Assembly: GCA_902490005.1 (NCBI GenBank)
Contig: CABUCM010000022.1
Coordinates: 1 to 44,196, forward strand
DNA: 44,196 nucleotides
Origin: an uncultured Ruminiclostridium sp.
GTDB taxonomy: Bacteria; Bacillota; Clostridia; Oscillospirales; Acutalibacteraceae
Reading direction: 5' to 3'
Every line of letters begins with the position of its first letter. Positions within the stretch are counted from its first letter, which is position 1. Below are positions 13,866-22,468 of this stretch, in pieces. The notes under the pieces are model-generated. The model was not told the DNA's origin, ran no database searches, and saw nothing but the letters and a program-made list of their open reading frames with translations. The position numbers and the translations under genes are program-made.

Positions 13866-15182
13866 ATGAAACAAGACATGATCGTGATTCTAGATTTGGG
13901 CTGCCAGGAAAATACCGCAGTAGCCCGCGCCATACGCGCTATGGGGGTTTACAGCGAGATTTATCCTCATGATATCACCTCCAAGGAGCTTGCCGCTCTG
14001 CCAAATGTCAGAGGCGTGATTTTAAGCGGTGGCCCGAACCGTGTTGTGGACGGCGCCGCCATCGACGTTTCGCCTGAAATCTATCAATGCGGTTTACCGC
14101 TGCTTGCGGTATGCCATCCGGCCGCCCAACCACATACTGAATGCGCACATCTAGAGGATTGGCCCGAGGGGGAGGATGCGCTGAAAAAAGTATTGCAGCC
14201 TTTTGTGTTTGAGAAATGCGTCGCGCAGCCCAATTGGAATATGGAGAACTTCATTGCCGACCAGGTGGATTTAATCCGCCGCCAGGTCGGGGATAAAAAA
14301 GTCCTTCTGGCGCTGTCTGGCGGCGTGGATTCCTCTGTGGTGGCGGCTTTGCTGCTCAAAGCTATTGGAAAACAGCTGACCTGCGTCCATGTGAACCACG
14401 GCCTGCTGCGCAAAGGAGAACCTGAGCAGGTGGTAGAGGTTTTCCGCAACCAAATGAAGGCCAACCTGGTCTATGTTGATGCAAGCGAACGTTTTCTCAA
14501 AAAACTCACTGGGGTTTCGGACCCTGAACAGAAGCGCAAAATTATCGGCGCGGAATTTATCCGGGTTTTTGAAGAAGAAGCCCGGAAACTCGAGGGAATC
14601 GATTATTTAGCCCAGGGGACCATTTATCCGGATATTATTGAAAGTGGTACCAAAACTGCCAAAATGGTGAAATCACATCATAACGTCGGCGGCCTTCCGG
14701 AGGACTTATCCTTTGAACTGGTAGAACCCCTGCGCCAGCTTTTCAAGGATGAAGTCCGTGCCTGCGGCGTTGCTCTTGGCCTGCCGGAAAGCATGGTTTA
14801 CCGTCAGCCATTCCCGGGGCCGGGCCTCGGCGTCCGGTGCCTAGGCGCAATCACACGTGACCGGCTGGAGGCAGTACGGGAATCCGACGCGATCCTTCGG
14901 GAAGAATTCCACAACGCCGGGCTTGACAAAAAGGTATGGCAGTATTTTACGGTAGTACCTGATTTTAAGTCTGTCGGAGTCCGCAACAACGCCAGAAGTT
15001 TTGAATACCCCGTAATCCTGCGCGCCATCAATACAGTGGACGCTATGACCGCTGATGTTGAACGTTTGGATTGGGATGTGCTGGAGATAATCACCAAAAG
15101 AATTCTGTGCGAAGTAGAAGGCGTCAACCGCGTTTTATACGATGTGTCACCGAAGCCTCCCGCCACGATAGAGTGGGAATAA
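13866..15182 (+). CDS. guaA: GMP synthase with glutaminase domain largely deleted
   Basis: 438 residues, against about 510-525 for normal GuaA. The first 82 residues follow the class I glutaminase domain (IVILDLGCQENTAVARAIRAMGV, GVILSGGPNRV, GLPLLAVC). The nucleophile Cys83 is then joined directly to His84-Pro, the position of the catalytic HPE, now HPA (QPHTE follows). About 75-95 residues are missing, and the Glu of the triad is lost. The ATP-pyrophosphatase domain (SGGVDSS at 151-157, HVNHGLLRKGE, FPGPGLGVRCLG) and the C-terminal dimerisation domain (NTVDAMTADVERLDWDVLEIITKRI...YDVSPKPPATIEWE) are complete. It should make GMP from XMP with free ammonia. The ATG at 13866 is preferred because GGGGA is 6 bp upstream; an ATG at 13860 is possible. 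Confidence 0.93.
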   Translation: MKQDMIVILDLGCQENTAVARAIRAMGVYSEIYPHDITSKELAALPNVRGVILSGGPNRVVDGAAIDVSPEIYQCGLPLLAVCHPAAQPHTECAHLEDWPEGEDALKKVLQPFVFEKCVAQPNWNMENFIADQVDLIRRQVGDKKVLLALSGGVDSSVVAALLLKAIGKQLTCVHVNHGLLRKGEPEQVVEVFRNQMKANLVYVDASERFLKKLTGVSDPEQKRKIIGAEFIRVFEEEARKLEGIDYLAQGTIYPDIIESGTKTAKMVKSHHNVGGLPEDLSFELVEPLRQLFKDEVRACGVALGLPESMVYRQPFPGPGLGVRCLGAITRDRLEAVRESDAILREEFHNAGLDKKVWQYFTVVPDFKSVGVRNNARSFEYPVILRAINTVDAMTADVERLDWDVLEIITKRILCEVEGVNRVLYDVSPKPPATIEWE

Positions 15183-15892
15183 GCTGGTAGTCCGAGAAAA
15201 CAACATTATTTATGCGGGTTTCCGGCATTCTTGCAGGTCTTTTGATAACAAATTGATAACAGTCCTATCAGAGCAATTATTCTCGCCGTCCAGTGGTTTT
15301 GGAGTGGCGGAATGGTTGACAGGTGGTTTGCAGTCTACATATATTTGTTTGCGTGTGAAAGCGCCAAACATAGATATTTGCGACAGCGCTTGGCTCTGAA
15401 TGAATCCATATTGTAACGCCCTTAGCTGTGGGTAAAAACTCATAGCTAAGGGCGTTTTTTTGTTCTTATAATCTTTTTTGGCTTTGTATGTGAGATGCTC
15501 CACGAATGCTCTGTTCTTTAACAGGTTTCTAAACAAGGCGCTGGCAGCTTTTGAAATGCCGGCGCGGTAACAAGAAGATAAAAATTGTTTTCTTTTGAAG
15601 GAACTAATGACAATAAAATGGGGTGGAAAATTTTAGAAAAATAAGCTATAATGTAAATAAAATAGATAAGAATTATATAAAAAACAAACAGTAATGCTTG
15701 AAATGAAAGCTTATTAATTTAGAATGTGATTTTCCTGGGGTTCAGAGATCGCAATTCATAATTTATTGTTCTTTTCTGGGTAAAATAAGCTACAATATAG
15801 AAAGAGCGAAGTTAGTTGGATATAACCACATGGAATTTATAAATTTCCTAAGGTTGTGAAAGTGTAAAACTCAGAAAGGATGAAGAAACCCT
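15183..15892. other. 710-bp intergenic region before enolase
   Basis: Left part: a tandem TTGATAACA pair near 15240-15262 and a stretch resembling the 5-prime arm of a tRNA (about 15300-15322), without the rest of a tRNA. Then comes a strong terminator (15415-15461). Right part, very A+T-rich: two similar motifs, AAATAAGCTATAATGTA near 15640 and AAATAAGCTACAATATA near 15785, each with a -10-like TATAAT/TACAAT but poor -35. They may be duplicated enolase promoters. No gene was recognised; a 108-codon minus frame (15210-15536) spans the terminator and is not believed. Confidence 0.5.
15415..15461 (+). terminator. Strong rho-independent terminator
   Basis: Arms AACGCCCTTAGCTGTG (15415-15430) and CATAGCTAAGGGCGTT (15441-15456) pair over 16 bp with one G-T, and the second arm runs into seven T. 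It lies about 230 nt after the guaA-like stop, so either the guaA transcript has a long 3-prime end or a small RNA ends here. Confidence 0.88.
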
Positions 15893-17188
15893 ATGAATAC
15901 ATTTTTCATTGAACGTGTTATAGGCCGAGAAATCATCGATTCTCGCGGAAACCCTACGGTGGAGGCAGAAGTATGGCTTACGGATGGTACGATGGCAAGA
16001 GGAACCGCTCCCAGCGGCGCTTCGACCGGTGAGTTTGAGGCTTTAGAGCTGCGGGATGGAGACCAAAACCGGTTTGGAGGAAAAGGTGTTTCTAAAGCGG
16101 TCGAAAATGTGAATACAGTGATTCAAGAGACACTGAAAGGGAAAGATGCTTCTGACATTTATGCTATAGATCAGGCTATGATCGCGGCAGATGGCACAAA
16201 AGATAAATCCAAGCTGGGTGCGAATGCCATTTTGGCGGTATCCATTGCTTGTGCTAAAGCAGCGGCTCAATCGCCACGCATTCCCCTTTATCGATATTTA
16301 GGAGGAATCAACGGAAACCGTTTGCCGGTTCCAATGATGAATATCCTGAACGGCGGCGCCCATGCCGCCAATACGGTAGATGTGCAGGAGTTTATGATTA
16401 TGCCCGCCGGAGCAAATAGCTTCCGCGAAGGGCTGAGGTGGTGCACGGAGGTTTTTCACGCCTTAGCCGCTCTTTTAAAATCAAAAGGGTTGGCTACTTC
16501 CGTTGGCGATGAAGGCGGTTTCGCGCCAGATTTGGACAGTGATGAAGAGGCAATCCAGTATATTTTAGAGGCTGTCTGTCTTGCCGGTTACGAGCCTGGA
16601 AAGGATTTTGTTTTAGCCATGGATGCGGCCTCCAGCGAATGGAAGAGCGGTAAAAAAGGCAAATATCTGCTTCCCAAGAGCGGAAAGCAATTTACTTCAT
16701 CTGAATTGGTAAACCATTGGAAGATTCTTTGCGGCAAATATCCAATTTACTCTATCGAAGACGGCCTGGATGAAGAGGATTGGGAAGGCTGGCAACTGAT
16801 GACCAAGGAACTGGGTGATAAGGTTCAGCTAGTGGGAGACGATCTGTTTGTTACCAATACACAGAGACTGTCGAAGGGAATTTCGCTTGGCTGCGGTAAT
16901 TCTATATTGATTAAGTTAAATCAAATCGGTTCTGTGTCTGAAACCCTGGAAGCCATTAAGATGGCTCATAAAGCAGGCTATACCGCTATCGTTTCCCATC
17001 GGTCCGGGGAAACAGAGGATACCACCATTGCTGATCTGGCGGTTGCGTTGAATACCTGTCAGATCAAAACCGGCGCTCCCAGCCGAAGCGAACGTGTGGC
17101 TAAATACAACCAGTTGCTCCGCATTGAGGAGAAACTGGGGGAAAGCGCCGTTTATCCAGGTTTTCATGCGCTTGGAATCAATCGGTAA
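15893..17188 (+). CDS. eno: Enolase
   Basis: 431 residues, normal length. It converts 2-phosphoglycerate to phosphoenolpyruvate in glycolysis. All family hallmarks are present: IIDSRGNPTVE, the mobile loop SGASTGEFEALELRDG, GAHAANTVDVQEFM, SVGDEGGFAPDL, the metal ligands in AMDAASSEW, IEDGLDEEDW and VGDDLFVTN, the catalytic Lys in IKLNQIGS, and SHRSGETEDTTIADLAV. The AMDAASSEW variant of the usual ALDxAAS is a small departure. AGAAAGGATG lies upstream of the ATG. It stands alone between long spacers, not in the usual glycolytic gapA-pgk-tpi-gpm cluster. Confidence 0.97.
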   Translation: MNTFFIERVIGREIIDSRGNPTVEAEVWLTDGTMARGTAPSGASTGEFEALELRDGDQNRFGGKGVSKAVENVNTVIQETLKGKDASDIYAIDQAMIAADGTKDKSKLGANAILAVSIACAKAAAQSPRIPLYRYLGGINGNRLPVPMMNILNGGAHAANTVDVQEFMIMPAGANSFREGLRWCTEVFHALAALLKSKGLATSVGDEGGFAPDLDSDEEAIQYILEAVCLAGYEPGKDFVLAMDAASSEWKSGKKGKYLLPKSGKQFTSSELVNHWKILCGKYPIYSIEDGLDEEDWEGWQLMTKELGDKVQLVGDDLFVTNTQRLSKGISLGCGNSILIKLNQIGSVSETLEAIKMAHKAGYTAIVSHRSGETEDTTIADLAVALNTCQIKTGAPSRSERVAKYNQLLRIEEKLGESAVYPGFHALGINR

Positions 17189-17251
17189 ATGGCAGAACGC
17201 AAACAAGAGATGGATTTATACTAAATACCGTTTGGTAATTTTTAGCAAGAT

Positions 17252-17272
17252 AGCCGAATATGTTCGGCTCTT
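17252..17272 (+). terminator. Weak terminator after enolase
   Basis: Perfect 7-bp stem AGCCGAA/TTCGGCT with loop TATG, followed only by CTTT. It sits 64 bp after the eno stop. Confidence 0.4.
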
Positions 17273-17316
17273 TAGTAAATACTTTTTAATACAGTAACGA
17301 AAGAGAGGGATTTTTT

Positions 17317-18354
17317 ATGGTCAATCATGAGAAAATTCGTGTGGTGCAGTATGGCTGTGGGAAGATGGCAAAATATACCTTGCGCTATCTCTATGAAAAG
17401 GGAGCGGAGATCGTGGGAGCGATCGATGTTAACCCGGAAGTCGTCGGCATGGATGTGGGTGACTATGCCGAGCTTGGCGTAAAGCTGAACGTTCCCATTC
17501 GCAACGACGCCGATGCGGTTTTAGATGAGTGCGACGCCGATATCGCGATTGTCACCTTGTTCAGCTTTATGACTGATGTGGTAGGCCATTTTGAAAAATG
17601 CCTTTCCCGCGGCATTAATGTGGTTACCACCTGCGAGGAGGCTATCTACCCCTGGACGACCTCTTCCGCGATTACCAACCGGTTGGATCGGATGGCGAAG
17701 GAAAACGGCTGTACTATCACCGGCACCGGCATGCAGGATGTTTTCTGGGTGAACTGGATTGGTACGGTGGCGGGGGCTGTCCACCGTATCGACCGCATTG
17801 AAGGCGCAGTCAGCTATAATGTTGAGGACTATGGTTTAGCTTTGGCTAAGGCTCATGGCGTGGGCTTGACCCCGGAAGAATTTGAAGCAAAGATTGCCCA
17901 TCCTACCACCCTGGAACCCTCGTATGTGTGGAATTCAAATGAAGCTTTATGCAACAAAATGGGATGGACCATTAAGTCGAATACTCAAAAATGTGTTCCT
18001 TATTTTTATGATAAGGATCTGTTCAGTGAAACTACAGGAGAAACCATTCCCAAAGGCAATTGCATTGGCATGAGTGCCGTGGTCACCACGGAAACCTTTC
18101 AAGGCCCTGTGATTGAGACGCAGTGTATCGGCAAGGTTTACGGACCGGATGACGGCGATATGTGTGATTGGACCATTAAGGGAGAACCTGATACGGTGTT
18201 CACTTTGGCAAAACCGGATACCCCAGCTCATACCTGTGCCTCTGTGGTAAACCGGATTCCTACTATTTTAAATGCTCCTGCCGGTTATATTACGGTGGAA
18301 AAGCTGGATGAATTGGAATATCTGGCTTGGCCTATGCATCTATATGTCTATTAA
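17317..18354 (+). CDS. DapB-like / 2,4-diaminopentanoate dehydrogenase-like oxidoreductase
   Basis: 345 residues. The N-terminal Rossmann fold RVVQYGCGKMAKYTLRYLYEKGAEIVGAIDVNPEVVG matches the dihydrodipicolinate-reductase N-domain family, and the whole length fits the Clostridial group related to 2,4-diaminopentanoate dehydrogenase of ornithine fermentation. The catalytic and binding regions GTGMQDVFWVNWIG and HTCASVVNRIPTILNAPAGY are typical of this group. No other ornithine-degradation genes are nearby, so the true substrate (an amino or keto acid amine) is open. AGAGAGGGA precedes the ATG. Its own bidirectional terminator follows at 18370. Confidence 0.78.
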   Translation: MVNHEKIRVVQYGCGKMAKYTLRYLYEKGAEIVGAIDVNPEVVGMDVGDYAELGVKLNVPIRNDADAVLDECDADIAIVTLFSFMTDVVGHFEKCLSRGINVVTTCEEAIYPWTTSSAITNRLDRMAKENGCTITGTGMQDVFWVNWIGTVAGAVHRIDRIEGAVSYNVEDYGLALAKAHGVGLTPEEFEAKIAHPTTLEPSYVWNSNEALCNKMGWTIKSNTQKCVPYFYDKDLFSETTGETIPKGNCIGMSAVVTTETFQGPVIETQCIGKVYGPDDGDMCDWTIKGEPDTVFTLAKPDTPAHTCASVVNRIPTILNAPAGYITVEKLDELEYLAWPMHLYVY

Positions 18355-18369
18355 TTCGCGCAGATTAAT

Positions 18370-18404
18370 AAAAACACGCCGCAGAGGATCTGCGGCGTGT
18401 TTTT
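18370..18404. terminator. Bidirectional terminator
   Basis: Arms AAAAACACGCCGCAGA and TCTGCGGCGTGTTTTT (16 bp, perfect) around GGA, between convergent genes. T runs follow on both strands. Confidence 0.92.
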
Positions 18405-18420
18405 ATTTGGCCCATAACAA

Positions 18421-19722
18421 TTAGGTTTCGATTACACTATTTTGCGCGGGCAGTTCTTCACCGCCGTCTAAGTCAGCAAACTTTTTCAGCATTTTTCGGG
18501 AAAGAACCGCCAACAGGATACTGACGGCACCCGCCAATAAAACAATGGTGAATGAGTAACGTTGCGTCCAATCAAATAAAACCCCGTAAAGAGCCTGGCC
18601 CAAAGGCAATGCGCACATACAAATTACCATAATAAAAGAGGAAACCTTGCCAAGCAACCCTGTTGGCGTTAACTTTTGAAGAATAGTTTGCGCATACACG
18701 CTGAATAAGGTAGTACAGCACATCATAGCCGTTACGCTCACCAGAATAATACCAAAGGAAGCCCAAGGCCACTGGCCTGTGATCACCGACAGCCCCATGG
18801 GAAGCGTCATAATGCCTGTGACCAGTAAAAGAACATGGGAATTGGAAAATTTCATCTTTTTAGCCACTACGCCTGCAAATATGCCTCCTAAAATTGAACC
18901 GACCCCCATAGCGCCTTGTGCCAGCCCATACATCTGACTGGATAGGCCAAGGAAAATTTTAATCAGATATGGCAGCCCCACAATCACCATGGCGGAGAAG
19001 AAAAGGTTAATTCCCGCCACTAAAAAGAGCAGCTGCAAAAGGCCCTCGCGCTCCTTACTGAGAAAATGGAGTGCTTCAGAAAAATCAGTGACCACAGTAC
19101 GAAAGGCGCCGCCCCGTTTTTCTTGCCTGATAAATGGAATCCGGAGAAAGCACTCCATTACCGCAGAGAAGAAAAAGCAAACAATGCTCACGTACAAAAC
19201 AGGAAAGAGGCCAACTACGCCGTACAAAACCCCGCCCAAAATGGGACCTAGTAAATTTGCCAAAGCGTTTACTTGGGCCACGGTACCGTTTGCAGTCATT
19301 AATCCCTCCTGCTCCACCAGGGAAGGGATGCTGGCCTGAACTGACGGCTGGTAAAAGGATTGGATGATAGAAAGAATTACCATAGCGGCGCCGATAAGCG
19401 CCACTGACGGCGTAGACTGAAAAAAGAATGTAAACACGATAAGCATTGCCGCGGTGACGAAATCTAGGGCAGCCATAATTCTTTTTCTGCTCACCCGGTC
19501 CGCCAGCACGCCGCCCACAGGAGATAATAAAATAGTAGGTACCATGGACAATGCGGAAATCCCCGCAAAAGCTCCTGCGGAACCGGTCATATCCAGCACG
19601 CACACGGAAAGGGAGAACCTTAAGATGGCGTTGCCGAACAAAGAGATGATCTGTCCAATGACCATCAAGGTGAAATCTCTGCGAAATACTTTTTTAGGGC
19701 TTGTCGATAATGATTTTGGCAT
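18421..19722 (-). CDS. MFS transporter (multidrug-efflux-like)
   Basis: 433 residues with 12 hydrophobic segments. The N-terminus FRRDFTLMVIGQIISLFGNAILRFSLSVCVLD and the loop 2-3 motif GGVLADRVSRKRIMAALD place it in the MFS_3 / enterobactin-exporter-like and macrolide-exporter-like (Mef) group. It probably exports a drug or lipophilic compound. AGGAGGCG precedes the ATG at 19722. It is followed (in transcription) by the bidirectional terminator. The TetR gene lies just upstream on the same strand with a matching operator in the gap, so this pump is the likely target of that repressor. Confidence 0.9.
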   Translation of the reverse strand: MPKSLSTSPKKVFRRDFTLMVIGQIISLFGNAILRFSLSVCVLDMTGSAGAFAGISALSMVPTILLSPVGGVLADRVSRKRIMAALDFVTAAMLIVFTFFFQSTPSVALIGAAMVILSIIQSFYQPSVQASIPSLVEQEGLMTANGTVAQVNALANLLGPILGGVLYGVVGLFPVLYVSIVCFFFSAVMECFLRIPFIRQEKRGGAFRTVVTDFSEALHFLSKEREGLLQLLFLVAGINLFFSAMVIVGLPYLIKIFLGLSSQMYGLAQGAMGVGSILGGIFAGVVAKKMKFSNSHVLLLVTGIMTLPMGLSVITGQWPWASFGIILVSVTAMMCCTTLFSVYAQTILQKLTPTGLLGKVSSFIMVICMCALPLGQALYGVLFDWTQRYSFTIVLLAGAVSILLAVLSRKMLKKFADLDGGEELPAQNSVIET

Positions 19723-19755
19723 AACCGCGCCTCCTGAATTTAGTTTTTAATATTA

Positions 19756-19776
19756 ATACCAACCGTCGGTATGTAT
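19756..19776 (-). promoter_or_regulatory. TetR operator 2 (before the MFS gene)
   Basis: Imperfect dyad ATACCAACC-GTC-GGTATGTAT. The right half is identical to the half site of the operator at 20525-20557 and the 3-bp centre keeps the same size. It lies in the 91-bp gap between the regulator stop and the MFS start, in position to block transcription into the pump gene. Confidence 0.75.
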
Positions 19777-19813
19777 CACACGCTGAAAAAAGGGAATTGC
19801 TTCCCTTCTTTAT

Positions 19814-20512
19814 TTATGTGGATTCACGTATAGCGCACATACCAGTGGAATCTTCAGAAAAATTTTTCCCGTTTTGAGAGAAGTAAAGAGTGTGGTCATA
19901 ATATTTAATCATTTGATCCGTCAATTCGTCATCAAAAAGGGGAAGTCCCAGGCTAGTGACCACCTGTTTGCAAAGCGTCACCTTGCTGATGAATTTTTCC
20001 TTGCTGTCCGCAAACATGCCGATCCACATATTTGCCATCAACAGGGTCAGCTCTGCGGTTTCCAACGGCTGTTCAACAGAAAGAGAGCCATCTTGGTTTC
20101 CTTCCTCTATGATTTTCGCCAACATAGGAGCGGTTTCTTTAATATTTACACGCATGTTTTCCCAAAGAACCCGAGAATCATTAATCCGTGTAAAATAGAG
20201 CTGGTCCACGGAAAGCTTTTCCACATCGGATATTTCGTGATAAAATAAGGATTTTAGCTTCTCCAGACCATTTTTTGTGGGATCAGTAATGATTTTCTCA
20301 AACCAATCCCCTTGAGAATAGTAATGGATGATCGTTTTTTCAAATAAATCCTCTTTTGATTTGAAATGATGATAAACGGCACCTTTCGACATCCCCAAAG
20401 CGTCCACAATATCCTGCATAGAGGTATTATCATATCCTTGTTTCAAGAACAGCTGGGTAGAAACATCTAATATCTTTTTTACTGTTTCTTCTGGATATTT
20501 ATTCCGGGCCAT
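19814..20512 (-). CDS. TetR/AcrR family repressor of the MFS pump
   Basis: 232 residues. The N-terminal helix-turn-helix is complete: ILDVSTQLFLKQGYDNTSMQDIVDALGMSKGAVYHHFKSKEDLF (about residues 14-57). The C-terminal ligand domain is helical and variable, as is usual. It is encoded directly upstream of the MFS gene. The near-identical dyads before its own gene (20525-20557) and before the MFS gene (19756-19776) indicate autorepression and repression of the pump until an inducer binds. The ligand is unknown. AAAGGGGA precedes the ATG. Confidence 0.93.
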   Translation of the reverse strand: MARNKYPEETVKKILDVSTQLFLKQGYDNTSMQDIVDALGMSKGAVYHHFKSKEDLFEKTIIHYYSQGDWFEKIITDPTKNGLEKLKSLFYHEISDVEKLSVDQLYFTRINDSRVLWENMRVNIKETAPMLAKIIEEGNQDGSLSVEQPLETAELTLLMANMWIGMFADSKEKFISKVTLCKQVVTSLGLPLFDDELTDQMIKYYDHTLYFSQNGKNFSEDSTGMCAIREST

Positions 20513-20524
20513 GAGGAATCCCCT

Positions 20525-20557
20525 TTCTCAATACATACCGTTGGTATGTATTGAGAA
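20525..20557 (-). promoter_or_regulatory. TetR operator 1 (perfect dyad)
   Basis: Perfect 15-bp arms TTCTCAATACATACC and GGTATGTATTGAGAA around GTT, 33 bp in all, starting 13 bp upstream of the tetR ATG. Its core ATACATACC-N3-GGTATGTAT recurs in the MFS leader. Confidence 0.9.
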
Positions 20558-20647
20558 TAACCCCTTTTCTATGTTTTGTCAAGGCCCAAAACTATTTTTT
20601 CATTTATTTACAAGTATCTTACGATTTGATTTCACAGGAAAGAGGGC

Positions 20648-20676
20648 TTGCCGCTCTTTGCGCAATAGCGTATAAT
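20648..20676 (+). promoter_or_regulatory. Promoter of the two-component operon
   Basis: TTGCCG (20648-20653) and a perfect TATAAT (20671-20676), 17 bp apart, about 95 bp upstream of the response-regulator start. Confidence 0.75.
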
Positions 20677-20770
20677 AAAATTTAAAGTGAAAAATACCGC
20701 AAAGGCTTGTCCAGCGGCAGATAGTATATAAAAAGACAAATGAACGATTCAGGATAAGAAGGCGAAAAAG

Positions 20771-21442
20771 ATGTACCGGATTTTAATTGTTGAAGATGAC
20801 TCAGGCATCGCGGAAGCTATCAAAAAACAGGCGGAGCTGTGGGAACTTGAGGCGAAATGCGTCCAAAATTTCAGGAATGTTCTCATGGATTTTGCGGAAT
20901 ATGAGCCCCATTTGATACTGATGGATATCTCTCTGCCATTTTTCAACGGTTATCACTGGTGCCGGGAGATCCGAAAGGTTTCCAAGGTGCCGATTATTTT
21001 CATATCATCAGCTTCTGATAATATGAACATCGTCATGGCCATGAATATGGGGGCAGACGATTTTATCTCCAAGCCCTTCGATCAAAGCGTGCTCATCGCA
21101 AAAATACAGGCTCTGCTGCGGCGTACTTACGATTTTGGCGGAACGGTACCGGTATTAGAACATCAAGGAGCGCTGCTGAACACCGGCGACAATACTTTGA
21201 TCTATCAGGATCAAGTGATCTCACTGACAAAAAACGAATACCGTATCCTGTTCTCTCTGATGAAAAACAAGGGGAAAGTGGTCAGCCGCGAAAAGCTGAT
21301 GGAGCAGCTTTGGGAAACCGACAGCTTTGTGGATGACAATACTTTAACTGTGAACGTAACGCGGTTGCGAAAAAAGCTAGAGGCCGCGGGACTGCCTCGT
21401 TTTATTACCACTAAATTCGGAATCGGGTATCTGATCGGCTGA
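20771..21442 (+). CDS. BceR-like response regulator
   Basis: 223 residues. Receiver domain: acidic pocket VEDD (8-10), phosphoacceptor Asp52 in LMDISLP, Ser/Thr in FISSAS and Lys in SKPF. An OmpR-type winged helix follows (LTKNEYRILFSLMKNKGKVVSREKLMEQLW...DDNTLTVNVTRLRKKL...TTKFGIGYL). It pairs with the short intramembrane-sensing kinase immediately downstream (23 bp gap) and should activate the ABC genes through the repeats at 22469-22510. Such systems respond to peptide antibiotics such as bacitracin or lantibiotics by sensing flux through the BceAB transporter. Confidence 0.94.
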   Translation: MYRILIVEDDSGIAEAIKKQAELWELEAKCVQNFRNVLMDFAEYEPHLILMDISLPFFNGYHWCREIRKVSKVPIIFISSASDNMNIVMAMNMGADDFISKPFDQSVLIAKIQALLRRTYDFGGTVPVLEHQGALLNTGDNTLIYQDQVISLTKNEYRILFSLMKNKGKVVSREKLMEQLWETDSFVDDNTLTVNVTRLRKKLEAAGLPRFITTKFGIGYLIG

Positions 21443-21465
21443 TTTTTCTGAAAGGAAGCGGTTCT

Positions 21466-22455
21466 ATGAGTTTTTTCTCCGCTTATTGGAAACAGCGCAA
21501 AATCGGAATCGGTGTATTCCTTTTATTCTGTCTTGTTTTCATCTGCGTCTTTGCGCTTTATCATCTGCCGGTGGAAGCGGTGCTGTACCCGGCGGGCATC
21601 TGTGCGCTGCTGGGAATTTCTTTTTTATTTTTTGATATGCGGAAAGCATATCAAAAACATAGAAAACTCCAGGCTCTGCAAAAGATGGCGGCTTCCGTTA
21701 TGGAAGGCTTCCCGGAAGCCGTTACCCAAGACGATGTGGATTATCAGCAAATTATTTACCAGCTGATAGACGAACAAAAGCAGATGGTAAATGAAATGAA
21801 CTGCCAATATTCGGATATGGTGGAATATTACACGATTTGGGCGCACCAGATCAAGACGCCTATCGCATCCATGCGGCTGCATCTGCAAAATGAAGATTCC
21901 CCATTTTCCAGAAAGCTTTCGGATGACCTGTTCCGCATTGAGCAATATGTGGAGATGGTGCTGATGTTCCTGCGCCTTGACTCCGCCTCTACGGATTATA
22001 TGCTTCAGGAATACGATCTGGATTCTATCGTAAAACAGGCAATCAAAAAATATGCCTCTCAGTTCATTTATAAAAAAATACACTTATGTTACCACCCTTT
22101 GAATACCAAGGTTCTGACAGATGAAAAGTGGCTTTTATTTGTCCTGGAACAGGTGCTTTCCAACGCCTTGAAATATACGCCTGAGGGAACTGTTACGATT
22201 GATTTAGAGGCGCCGAAAACCTTGTGCGTGGGGGATACCGGCATTGGCATCGCGCCGGAGGACCTGCCACGGGTTTTTGAAAAAGGGTATACGGGCTATA
22301 ACGGAAGAAGCGACAAAAAAGCCAGTGGTATCGGGCTTTACCTTTGCCGGAGGATTTGCCAGAACCTAGGGCATACTATCACGGTGAACTCTTCCCTGGA
22401 CAACGGCACGGTAATCCGGATTCACCTTGAAAGGAAGAAGCTGGAATTGGAATAA
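21466..22455 (+). CDS. BceS-like sensor histidine kinase
   Basis: 329 residues, two N-terminal membrane helices (about 13-31 and 37-57) with almost no extracellular loop, as in intramembrane-sensing BceS kinases. The H-box is YTIWAHQIKTPIASMRL with His127, followed by the N box VLSNALKYTPEG, the G1 box GDTGIGIAPEDLPRVFEKGYTGYNGR and the G2 box ASGIGLYLCRRI. GAAAGGAAGCG precedes the ATG. With so little extracellular sequence it cannot bind the peptide itself, so it should sense the state of the ABC transporter encoded next. Confidence 0.94.
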   Translation: MSFFSAYWKQRKIGIGVFLLFCLVFICVFALYHLPVEAVLYPAGICALLGISFLFFDMRKAYQKHRKLQALQKMAASVMEGFPEAVTQDDVDYQQIIYQLIDEQKQMVNEMNCQYSDMVEYYTIWAHQIKTPIASMRLHLQNEDSPFSRKLSDDLFRIEQYVEMVLMFLRLDSASTDYMLQEYDLDSIVKQAIKKYASQFIYKKIHLCYHPLNTKVLTDEKWLLFVLEQVLSNALKYTPEGTVTIDLEAPKTLCVGDTGIGIAPEDLPRVFEKGYTGYNGRSDKKASGIGLYLCRRICQNLGHTITVNSSLDNGTVIRIHLERKKLELE

Positions 22456-22468
22456 TATCCTTGCGAAA

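Noticed and set aside
15300..15375. Possible tRNA starting GGAGTGGCGGAATGG
   Set aside because: The 5-prime arm resembles a class II tRNA, but no anticodon stem, T-arm (GTTCGAATC type) or complementary 3-prime acceptor end follows.
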